DNA of 64,000 nucleotides from Paenibacillus sp. JCM 10914 (GTDB taxonomy: Bacteria; Bacillota; Bacilli; Paenibacillales; Paenibacillaceae), in assembly GCF_001315105.1 (NCBI RefSeq), contig NZ_BAZR01000008.1, forward strand, positions 62,001 through 126,000, given 5' to 3'. The position numbers and the translations under genes were made by a program. Below the pieces are notes generated by a model. It was not told the DNA's origin. It saw only the letters and a list, made by a program, of their open reading frames with translations, and did no database searches. The number at the start of each line of letters is the position of its first letter. Position 1 is the first letter of the stretch. Below, in pieces: positions 56,952 through 64,000 of this stretch.

Positions 56952-58054
56952 AGACATTGAAGAGATGGTTGGTCGTTTTCCTGTGCGGTTCCTTGATCTT
57001 TCTATCAGGTTGCGAATTTCGCGATATTGACCTAAGGCTGTTCGTCGTATCGATTGGCATCGATTTATCGGAGAATCCCCAGATGTACCGTTTTACGTTT
57101 AAGATCGCCATTCCGACAGGTGACCCGATGTCTGGTGAAGAGAAATCATTGTTGATTACGCAGGAATCTGTCAGCATTGCCCAGGCGATCCGGGAAGTGA
57201 AATCGAAGGTGGATAAAGAGCTGGATTTCGGTCATTGCAAGGGTGTCATGTACGGGGAGCCTTACGCCCGTAGGGATATTAGTAAAATCCAGGATTGGAC
57301 CGTACGCCGGCGGGACATGCAACTTCTGATGTATCCGGCCGTTGCCGTTCCTACTGCCGAAGAAGTGCTGAAGGCCGAACCGCCTACCGAGCGAATTGCG
57401 GGAAATGCCATCTTTTTGGCACTAAGCGAGGAGGGGACGGAGTCTCCGTTTATAACGAAGACCTATTCCTTTGACCTGACCAGACGAATGGTGGAGCGAG
57501 GGGAGGATCCCGTGATGCCGGTCGTGGAGATTATGGGCAACAACATATTGAACATCAACCGGGTGGCACTGATGGACAAGAAGAAAGTGAAGATGATTCT
57601 AAGTCCGGATGATACCAGACTGTTCAACCTATTGGATTTACGCAATCTGAGTACGAACCTCGGAATTACAGAGAATGGAAATCTGCTTGAGATCAATACA
57701 GATCGAACGCGGGCCAAATACAAGATTCGCAAAGACAAGGCCGGTCATGAAGCTATCGATTACACGATCCGAATTACCGCAATTCTGGAAGAGAAGGAAG
57801 ATCCGCAGCAATTCACACCCGAAGATCTGAAGCGAGTGGAGGATAAGTTCAACAAACATTTATCCCAGGAGATCAAGGACATGCTGGTAAAGGTGCAAAA
57901 GACTGGTCTTGATCCCCTTGGCTTCGGTCTCCGGTACGGAGGAACGCACTGGAATAACAACACGGAGATGGAGGAATGGGCGGACATGTACCCTCAGATC
58001 AAGTTTAATGTCAACGTCAAGGTTACGATTAAATCCACGGGATATAAGCGTTAG
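56948..58054 (+). CDS. GerA-family spore germinant receptor C subunit (lipoprotein)
   Basis: The 368-residue protein has a lipoprotein signal (LVVFLCGSLIFLSGC, with Cys22 as the lipidation site) and the Ger(x)C domains: EFRDIDLRLFVVSIGIDLSE, KELDFGHCKGVMYGEPYARRD and the C-terminal domain ending DMYPQIKFNVNVKVTIKSTG. Start GTG 56948 follows AAGGAGG and overlaps the B stop (GTGA). A, B and C together form one germinant receptor; the nutrient cannot be read from the sequence. The order A-B-C is the usual one. Confidence 0.9.
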   Translation: MKTLKRWLVVFLCGSLIFLSGCEFRDIDLRLFVVSIGIDLSENPQMYRFTFKIAIPTGDPMSGEEKSLLITQESVSIAQAIREVKSKVDKELDFGHCKGVMYGEPYARRDISKIQDWTVRRRDMQLLMYPAVAVPTAEEVLKAEPPTERIAGNAIFLALSEEGTESPFITKTYSFDLTRRMVERGEDPVMPVVEIMGNNILNINRVALMDKKKVKMILSPDDTRLFNLLDLRNLSTNLGITENGNLLEINTDRTRAKYKIRKDKAGHEAIDYTIRITAILEEKEDPQQFTPEDLKRVEDKFNKHLSQEIKDMLVKVQKTGLDPLGFGLRYGGTHWNNNTEMEEWADMYPQIKFNVNVKVTIKSTGYKR

Positions 58055-58130
58055 CGGAAGCCTGCCTATTATGGAGGAAGATGTTACAATAACAGGGAAG
58101 CATCTATCTTGTATGAAGGAGGTTTCACAG

Positions 58131-59069
58131 ATGGAGTTTAGAAGATTGGGCGGAAGCGGCCTTAAGGTCAGTGAAATCAGTCTCGGCAGCTGGCTTACGT
58201 ATGGCGGGTATGTGGAGCGGGAGAATGCCGTCAAATCGATACAGACCGCATATGGTCTGGGTGTGAATTTCTTTGATACGGCGAATGTGTACGAACAGGG
58301 TGCAGCTGAAGTCGTGGTGGGTGAGACCCTGCGAGCATTCCCACGGGAATCGTATGTACTAGCAACGAAAGTGTTCGGGAAGATGGGGGATGGCCCCAAT
58401 GATCTCGGATTGTCTCGCAAACATATTAAAGAGCAGTGCGATGCAAGCTTGAAGCGGCTTGGAACCGATTATATCGATATTTATTATTGCCACCGTTACC
58501 ATGAGGAGACGCCGCTGGAAGAAACACTGCGGGCTCTGGACGATCTCGTGAGACAAGGCAAGGTACTTTATGTTGGGGTGAGCATGTGGACGGCCGCCCA
58601 GATGGAAGCCGCGCTGGCTGTTGCTGACCGTTATCTGCTGGATCGGATCGTAGTAAACCAGCCACTGTACAACATGTTTGAGCGCAAGATCGAAGAGGAA
58701 ATTATGCCGCTCGGGGAGAAAAAGGGGATCGGGCAAGTTGTATATTCGCCTCTGGCCCAGGGTCTTCTGACCGGTAAATATGCTTCTAGACAGGACGTGC
58801 CGGATAACAGCCGTGCATCCAAGCTTGGTGCGGACCGACTTCGAATCAGCGACGATCGCATCCAGAAGGTACAGGCGCTTGGCCGCATTGCGGATGAGCT
58901 TGGGCTTACCATAGGTCAGCTGGCATTAGCCTGGATTCTTCGTCAGGAGAACGTCTCCAGCGCGCTTATAGGCGCTAGCCGTCCGGAGCAGGTTGAAGAG
59001 AACGTGAAGGCTTCGGGGATCAAGCTGTCCTCAGATACACTGACGGTAATTGAAGAGGTTCTGAACTAG
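58131..59069 (+). CDS. Aldo-keto reductase (potassium-channel beta-subunit type)
   Basis: The 312-residue NADPH-dependent reductase starts at ATG 58131 behind AAGGAGG (MEFRRLGGSGLKVSEISLGSW). Catalytic residues are visible: Asp-x-x-x-x-Tyr in FFDTANVYEQGAAE, Lys in VLATKVFG and His in IYYCHRYHEETPLEETL. The C-terminal SALIGASRPEQVEENVKA is the cofactor end. It resembles KvbetA-like AKR6/AKR11 enzymes that reduce aldehydes such as glyceraldehyde-3-phosphate or methylglyoxal. Substrate unknown. It lies after the germination operon, 76 bases away. Confidence 0.88.
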   Translation: MEFRRLGGSGLKVSEISLGSWLTYGGYVERENAVKSIQTAYGLGVNFFDTANVYEQGAAEVVVGETLRAFPRESYVLATKVFGKMGDGPNDLGLSRKHIKEQCDASLKRLGTDYIDIYYCHRYHEETPLEETLRALDDLVRQGKVLYVGVSMWTAAQMEAALAVADRYLLDRIVVNQPLYNMFERKIEEEIMPLGEKKGIGQVVYSPLAQGLLTGKYASRQDVPDNSRASKLGADRLRISDDRIQKVQALGRIADELGLTIGQLALAWILRQENVSSALIGASRPEQVEENVKASGIKLSSDTLTVIEEVLN

Positions 59070-59070
59070 T

Positions 59071-60182
59071 CTAGGTTAAGATCAGATCTTGAATTTCGGG
59101 GGCAGAGCACACTTGATTTCGGCCGTTGTTCTTGGCCCGGTACAATTCACGGTCTGCTTGTTCGAGCAACGCCTTGGCATCCTTGGACCGGATCGTGTCC
59201 GGATGGACGGCAGCGCCAATCGACACCGTTATCTGAAGTCGCTTCCCGTCCTCTAGCACGAATACATGTTGTTCTACGGCCGCCCGAATTCGTTCGGCGA
59301 TGGCTGCGGTTTCTTCAATCGTGGCCTCCGGCACCAAGACGGAGAACTCTTCCCCTCCGTTGCGTGATACTTCATCGAAGGAACGGGAATAATCTCTCAG
59401 CACTTTGCTGAGCTGTTGCAGAACGACATCTCCGGCCGCATGGCCGTAGGTGTCGTTTATTCGTTTGAAGTGATCGATGTCCACGACAAGCACCCCAAGC
59501 CGTTCGCTGAAGTGCTGGGCCTCCAGAAAACGTTCGGACAGCAATTGTTCGAATTGTCGCAGATTGTTCAAGCTGGTGAGGTGATCGGTCTGTGCATTTT
59601 TTTTCATCTGCAGGAACAGTTGGTTGGAAGTGTTAATATACTCTGTCAATACGTAGATGAACATGGTAGCCAGTACCGTGATGATCAGATGTTGAGTGAA
59701 AACGTTAAGTACCTTGGCGTGATCCTGGATATTCATCCACATAATAAACAGGAGGATGACCATGCTGGAAGTGCTCATGATCAGCATCATGTAAAATCGG
59801 TTCCAGCTTGTTCGTGAGAGCGTGCCGCAGATGATCCCGATTAACAGCATGCCGATGCCGGCAATGAGCGAGGAGAGCGACAGGCCGAACAGCAGCATAC
59901 GTCCAATGGCAATCAGCAGACCCGCAATCAGGAGGGCAGCCAACCTAAATAAGTAGCGATCACTACAATCGCCAAGTGACGTAAATCAGCAAAAAAACGA
60001 GGGTCGATCGGAAACGAGTAGTACATTAGTATAATGCCGTAGATGCCAAATAACAGCCCGGCATTAATCTTCACGGTGGTGGAGGGCGACGTGACCCCGG
60101 TTACATAGCGCTTGGATAACAAGCCGGAGGCATATAGGAATGTGACGAGTATGCAGAAATTGGTGAACAATATATTAGTCAT
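59071..60182 (-). CDS. Membrane diguanylate cyclase, 5TM-type GGDEF (frameshifted near 59938)
   Basis: The N-terminal half has five to six membrane helices of the 5TMR-LYT type (NILFTNFCILVTFLYASGLL, KINAGLLFGIYGIILMYYSFPIDPRFFADLRHLAIVVIATYLGW). It is broken near 59938. One added base leads to ALLIAGLLIAIGRMLLFG and the GGDEF domain: VVDIDHFKRINDTYGHAAGD, then the active-site loop SRNGGEEFSVLVP. It should make cyclic di-GMP. I prefer ATG 60182 (AAAGGA upstream); ATG 60245 is only 60 bases from a possible promoter -10. Joined length is about 370 residues. Confidence 0.83.
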
Positions 60183-60312
60183 GGGACGAATTTCATTCCT
60201 TTCAAGTACCCCTGTCAGCGCGGACAGGGCCAAGAGGACAGTCATCCCTATTTTATCGGATAATGGAATTGTATGTCGAATAGTAAATACGGTTTCCCGA
60301 TTTTTTCTGAAT

Positions 60313-61407
60313 TTATTGCACGGTTTGCAAAGGAAGGCGCACTTCGAACGTCGTCATCTCGGTATTGCTTGTGACATGTATGGTCCCGTGATGGGCGTCA
60401 ATAATTGCCTTCACAATCGCCAAACCCAGCCCGGAACCACCGGTCTGCGTTGTTCGGGATTCATCCACGCGGTAGAATCGCTCGAAGAGATGTGGAATCG
60501 CATGCTGTGGGATAGGTGAGCCATAATTGATGACTTGTACGATGGCATGAACGGAATCGCGGGCTACGTTTAGATCGACTCTTCCCGCATCTTTGCCGTG
60601 TCTGACTGCATTGGCGAGCAGGTTCTCGAAGGTGCGCATTAATTTATCTCCATCCGATGAGATCATAATCTTCTCTGTGGACGGGGTAAAGACGACCTTA
60701 ACCTGATCCGTCTGCCCGGGTAAGGAGAAGTCCACGGCCAGTTGGCCGAGTAGTTCCACCAGATTGATATCTGCCCGATTGATAGGGGAGTACCCCATCC
60801 GCGTGTATTCGAACAGATCGTTCACGAGCCGGCCTAACCGAAGAGACTTATCGTAGGCAATATCCGTATAATAGCGTAGTTCAACCTCATCTTTATACTG
60901 ATCCTCATTGACTAGACGCAGATAGCCGATAATGGACGTGAGCGGGGTACGCAGATCGTGGGATACGTTGCTGATCAGCTCATTCTTGGACTGGACGGCT
61001 GTTCTCTCCTCAGCGAGCGAGAGCTTAAGCTGCGCTGCCATCTGATTGATCTGTACCGCCATTTGTCCAAGCTCATCGCTCGAGCTTACGACGATCTCTT
61101 CGTCCAGCTCACCTCTGGCTAACCGTTTGGTGCCGAGCATCAGTTGATTGATCTGACGAATGGTTCCTTGGCTGAGCAGCATTACTATACCAATAAAGAG
61201 CAGGATGCCAATCACGGTCGCGACAACGGGGAACCCGAAGAAATTCTGCAAGGATCGATTGACATAGAACAGGCTCTGCACCCACGATTCCCGCCACATC
61301 TCCTTCCCAATCAACCGCATCAATTGCTGCGTAATGAACAGAATGGCTAACGTTAAGGCACCGCTGAGAAAGAACAGCATAATGATTTTCCACTGAAGTT
61401 TACGCAT
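60313..61407 (-). CDS. Sensor histidine kinase (VanS/PhoR type)
   Basis: The 364-residue kinase has two membrane helices (IIMLFFLSGALTLAILFIT and VVATVIGILLFIGIVMLLSQ), separated by a short extracytoplasmic part. HAMP follows, then HisKA with the H-box ISNVSHDLRTPLTSIIGYL, and HATPase with N box FENLLANAVRHG and GGSGLGLAIVKAIIDAH. It starts at ATG 61407, eight bases inside the regulator gene. The short sensor suggests a membrane or intramembrane signal. It is co-transcribed with its regulator, and the D,D-carboxypeptidase lies upstream in the same direction. Confidence 0.88.
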   Translation of the reverse strand: MRKLQWKIIMLFFLSGALTLAILFITQQLMRLIGKEMWRESWVQSLFYVNRSLQNFFGFPVVATVIGILLFIGIVMLLSQGTIRQINQLMLGTKRLARGELDEEIVVSSSDELGQMAVQINQMAAQLKLSLAEERTAVQSKNELISNVSHDLRTPLTSIIGYLRLVNEDQYKDEVELRYYTDIAYDKSLRLGRLVNDLFEYTRMGYSPINRADINLVELLGQLAVDFSLPGQTDQVKVVFTPSTEKIMISSDGDKLMRTFENLLANAVRHGKDAGRVDLNVARDSVHAIVQVINYGSPIPQHAIPHLFERFYRVDESRTTQTGGSGLGLAIVKAIIDAHHGTIHVTSNTEMTTFEVRLPLQTVQ

Positions 61408-62095
61408 GAATCTTATACCCAACTCCCCAGACGGTTTGAATGAGCTTGTACCCCAATTCTTTCTCAAGCTTGTCTCTCAGATTACTGATATGGACCATGA
61501 CGGTATTGTTAGACACATAATATTTCTCTTTCCATACCTGTTGAAAAATATCCTCGCTGCTGAAGATTCGCCCTGGCTGGCGTGCAAGCAAATAGAGGAT
61601 ATCGAACTCGCGAGCCGTGAGTGCGATCGCTGTACCACTTGCTGTCACTTCATGGGTGGAGCGATTGATTTCAAGTCCGTCGATGCGCAGCCGATCGCTC
61701 TCCCCTTGTTGCAGTCCGGGGTTATATTGGGTGGAGCGGCGAAGCAGTGTTTTGACACGCGTGGTTAACTCGAGTGGATTGAACGGCTTGATCATATAAT
61801 CATCGGCACCGGTCATCAGTCCCAGTATTTTATCCATGTCCTCGCTCTTGGCGCTCAACATCAGAATCGGAATCGGGGAAGTTTCCCTGATTTTGCGGCA
61901 CGTGTCAATTCCGTTAAGTTTGGGCATCATCACATCCAGGATAACGAGATCCACGGTATCCGGATGTTCCTTCAACGTGAGCAAGGCTTCTTCGCCGTCG
62001 TGTGCCTGCAGGACGCGATATCCTTCATTCTCCAGATAGATTGTGATCAATCCGGATATTTCTTTATCGTCATCTACGATTAATACGTTTCGCAT
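61400..62095 (-). CDS. OmpR-family response regulator (VanR-like)
   Basis: The 231-residue regulator starts at ATG 62095 behind GGAGGGCC: MRNVLIVDDDKEISGLITIYLENEGY, phosphoryl Asp in VDLVILDVMMPKLNGID, Lys in DDYMIKPFNPLEL. A winged helix (FSSEDIFQQVWKEKYYVSNNTVMVHISNLRDKLEKELGYKLIQTVWGVGYK) follows. The frame is open upstream without a ribosome site. Target genes are unknown; the carboxypeptidase gene next to it is a good candidate. Confidence 0.88.
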   Translation of the reverse strand: MRNVLIVDDDKEISGLITIYLENEGYRVLQAHDGEEALLTLKEHPDTVDLVILDVMMPKLNGIDTCRKIRETSPIPILMLSAKSEDMDKILGLMTGADDYMIKPFNPLELTTRVKTLLRRSTQYNPGLQQGESDRLRIDGLEINRSTHEVTASGTAIALTAREFDILYLLARQPGRIFSSEDIFQQVWKEKYYVSNNTVMVHISNLRDKLEKELGYKLIQTVWGVGYKIHA

Positions 62096-62191
62096 AAGGC
62101 CCTCCAAATGAATCGGTAAATTACCATACTTCTGTGCGGCTGATAGAAACAGTGTTCCCACAAACAAACGCTCTATTTATATTGTACATGA

Positions 62192-63145
62192 TTAGAACAA
62201 GTTTGAAATCAGACTCGGAATAGCCGCACGCCGATTAAATCCATAATCCATCAACTTTTTCGTTTCAGCAAATCGTTGATCAGGATTGCTTGTCCCCATA
62301 ACAACCGTAATGAGCCGGCTTCCATTACGGGATGCCGTTCCGGTGAAGCAATACCCGGCAGAGCCCGTGTAACCCGTCTTAAAGCCATCATTTCCGTCAT
62401 AAGCATGGGGCTCTCCCGGCAGCATGAGATTGGTGGTGTGAAGGGAGATTCCTTTTTGAGACCATGAAAGGTCGGGCTGTACAGTTACATCGAGCAGCTC
62501 CGGATGATGATTCATCAGCCATCTGGCGAGCGTTGCTGCATCTCGGGCGGTCATGACGGTATCCTGCTGGGCGGCCGCCTCGGCAAATGGAAGTAGATCG
62601 GCTGCGGGCAAGCCGGATGCGTTGGCGAATACGGTCCGGCTTGAAAGCCCGATTTCTTTGGCCCTTCGGTTCATCTCCGCCACGAATGTGGTCTCACTGC
62701 CGTGGATGAACTCGGCGATGGCTACAGCGGCATCGTTAGCCGAGTGGACAACTAATGCATCGAACAGCTCTTTTAATGTATAAGTGTCACCTTCGTTCAT
62801 TCCGATCCGAGAGCCTGGTACTTCCGCGGCGTAGCGACTGATGTGCACGTTGTCATTCCATTGGCGCTTTCCTGAGCTGACAGCATCCAGTGTGAGCAGT
62901 TCCGTCATCATTTTGGACATGCTTGCAGGCGGGAGTGGAAGATCAGCATGGCGCGAATACAGAATCTTGCCGGTATCGGCATGCATCAGGATGGCCGAGC
63001 TCGCTTTGATGGAGGGCGGAATAAATACGTTCAATATGTAAACCGCGAGGACCATGATGCCCAGAATCAGAACAAATAAAATATAGACAGTCTGACGCTG
63101 GTGTTTCCTCGTTGATGTAGAGTGTACTTCTGATGGCGTATCCAT
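62192..63145 (-). CDS. D-alanyl-D-alanine carboxypeptidase, S11 family (membrane-anchored)
   Basis: A protein of about 317 residues trimming peptidoglycan stem peptides outside the cell. One N-terminal helix (TVYILFVLILGIMVLAVYILNVF) anchors it. Active-site motifs are SMSK in PPASMSKMM (Ser-x-x-Lys), SAN in VVHSANDAA and KTG in GFKTGYTGSAGYC. Start ATG 63145 lies eleven bases after AAAGGAG; ATG 63187 has none. It is shorter than DacA and lacks an obvious C-terminal helix. The vanRS-like pair downstream suggests it is part of a cell-wall stress response. Confidence 0.87.
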   Translation of the reverse strand: MDTPSEVHSTSTRKHQRQTVYILFVLILGIMVLAVYILNVFIPPSIKASSAILMHADTGKILYSRHADLPLPPASMSKMMTELLTLDAVSSGKRQWNDNVHISRYAAEVPGSRIGMNEGDTYTLKELFDALVVHSANDAAVAIAEFIHGSETTFVAEMNRRAKEIGLSSRTVFANASGLPAADLLPFAEAAAQQDTVMTARDAATLARWLMNHHPELLDVTVQPDLSWSQKGISLHTTNLMLPGEPHAYDGNDGFKTGYTGSAGYCFTGTASRNGSRLITVVMGTSNPDQRFAETKKLMDYGFNRRAAIPSLISNLF

Positions 63146-63232
63146 GCGGGTCTTAACTCCTTTCGTAACGCTGGGATTCGTATGCATCTGTAATCAAGTT
63201 TAACTCTGCAAGCTAAAGGAATTGTAAACGGA

Positions 63233-63255
63233 ACCTTAAGAAAACTTTAAGTTTG
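63233..63255 (+). promoter_or_regulatory. Possible direct-repeat site upstream of the carboxypeptidase
   Basis: CCTTAAGAAAACTTTAAG contains two TTAAG-type blocks about ten bases apart, the spacing expected for an OmpR-type regulator. It lies about 90 bases before the carboxypeptidase start. Pattern only. Confidence 0.35.
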
Positions 63256-63381
63256 TCTTCCTATATAGATTGAACTAAACAGTAAATGCTCGATACATAT
63301 ATCAGGATTTAATATGCGGGTTGACCTGAGCATGATTAGGATTTATACTTGATCTAAAAATAAATTAAAAGGGTGAATACC

Positions 63382-63780
63382 TTGAAAGCTCTAAATCTAA
63401 CCACACAACGCCAAGCGGTATATGATGTTCTGCGAGAGTCGCATGATCATCCGACGGCTGCTGACATCATGAACCGGCTGGTGGAGAGAGGATATAATTT
63501 AGCGTACGGGACCGTGTATAATTCCCTGCGTTACTTGACGGATAAGCAGTTAATTCGAGAACTCAAGCTCGGCGAAAGCGCAAGTCGTTATGATGCCCGG
63601 ACTGACGAGCATCAGCACATTATTTGCGAAGTATGCGGCAAGGTGGATGAGGTCATGACCGAAGTGCCGGAAGATTGGTCGACACAAGTAGCAGGTGAAA
63701 CGAACTACATCATCCATCATGCGCACGTTGTATTCGGGGGGGTGTGTCCAGAATGTCAAGCCAAACGCAAGAGATCATGA
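63382..63780 (+). CDS. Fur-family metal-dependent repressor (PerR/Fur-like)
   Basis: The protein of about 132 residues has the Fur winged helix (LTTQRQAVYDVLRESHDHPTAADIMNRLVERGYNLAYGTVYNSLRYLTDKQLI). The dimer domain carries Zn ligands in HIICEVCGK and GVCPECQ, and the metal site DEHQHI. I prefer TTG 63382, eight bases after AAAAGGG; GTG 63373 overlaps it. Which metal or peroxide it senses is open; the E-L-K-L-G-E-S-A-S-R-Y segment is shared by PerR and Fur. Its end overlaps the next partial gene by 28 bases. Confidence 0.83.
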   Translation: MKALNLTTQRQAVYDVLRESHDHPTAADIMNRLVERGYNLAYGTVYNSLRYLTDKQLIRELKLGESASRYDARTDEHQHIICEVCGKVDEVMTEVPEDWSTQVAGETNYIIHHAHVVFGGVCPECQAKRKRS

Positions 63781-64000
63781 ACCCGGGAGCAGGAAGCTAT
63801 CCGTTCCCGAACTGGAAATCAGACAGTGTGTACACGAGACCAGATAATGGTATTGCCATAGGCGATGCTTGTCTCACCACGCTGCGGGCAGCTCTGCTGA
63901 CCCGATCACCCGGACGTGTTCAGGAGATGTTCATTACATTGACGGAGAACTGTTTCGAAGTGATGTTGTTCCGCAAATGGGAACCAAGGCTTCAGTCGGC
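63753..64000 (+). CDS. Unknown protein, 3' end outside window
   Basis: An open frame from ATG 63753 (MSSQTQEIMNPGAGSYPFPN) runs to the window edge, at least 82 residues, overlapping the end of the Fur-family gene. An in-frame ATG at 63777 would overlap its stop as ATGA. A G-rich stretch before 63753 may act as ribosome site. The visible part (GIAIGDACLTTLRAALLTRSPG, MFITLTENCFEVMLF) does not match a family I know. Operon with the Fur-type gene suggests metal or stress physiology. Confidence 0.5.
   Translation, partial: MSSQTQEIMNPGAGSYPFPNWKSDSVYTRPDNGIAIGDACLTTLRAALLTRSPGRVQEMFITLTENCFEVMLFRKWEPRLQS

Overview
The window looks like a chromosomal segment of an endospore-forming Bacillota, most likely Paenibacillus or a close relative. 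The evidence is the AGGAGG-type ribosome sites, the frequent TTG/GTG starts, and the gene set: a GerA-type spore germinant receptor, PdaA-type spore cortex deacetylase, KatX-like catalase, LipL octanoyltransferase, LtaS-type lipoteichoic acid synthase, cydABCD and the cidR/cidAB set. I see no rRNA, tRNA, CRISPR array, phage or insertion sequence. It reads as ordinary chromosome with several small regulated modules.

Layout. 1-4.8 kb: HNH protein (cut by the edge), lipL, cysK, a P-loop kinase, an epoxide hydrolase and a CGNR regulator. 4.9-7.6 kb: a YCII/ECF42 sigma-factor pair and a VOC/DUF1801 pair, both preceded by the same ECF-type promoter (TGTCGA-N17-CGTTG). 7.6-13.4 kb: a small DUF4023-like gene, an HmoA-like monooxygenase, a DUF418 membrane protein, a two-component system, and a TetR regulator sharing an operator with a flavodoxin-fold quinone reductase. 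13.5-22 kb: a purine riboswitch and adenine deaminase, then cydABCD behind two Fnr-type sites. 22-32.5 kb: DUF2332 protein, fumC, an HscC/J-protein/DUF1266 chaperone operon, a secreted SLH-amidase and a fused PTS EIIC. 32.5-46.7 kb: a CNNM/CorC protein, LtaS, cidAB with divergent cidR, catalase, a Gfo/Idh oxidoreductase, PdaA, a nuclease-helicase fusion, a short transcription unit and rsgA. 46.7-64 kb: a MarR-controlled heterodimeric ABC exporter, a lipid kinase, a small zincin, a Rieske-FAD oxidoreductase, gerA-type A/B/C, an aldo-keto reductase, a GGDEF protein, a two-component system with a D,D-carboxypeptidase, a Fur-family regulator and a partial gene.

A caveat runs through the window. 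At least sixteen genes are interrupted at one point where adding exactly one base restores a full-length family protein: CGNR, DUF418, ade, cydD (twice), cydC, DUF2332, DUF1266, hscC, the amidase, ltaS, cidR, the Gfo/Idh oxidoreductase, the lipid kinase, gerAA and the GGDEF gene. cydA has a TGA where its family has Trp. All the frameshifts are single-base losses and none is a gain, and they hit housekeeping operons. I therefore read them as sequencing or assembly errors rather than real decay, and annotate these genes over their full span.

Family names come from motifs read by eye and from memory of the families; no database search was possible.
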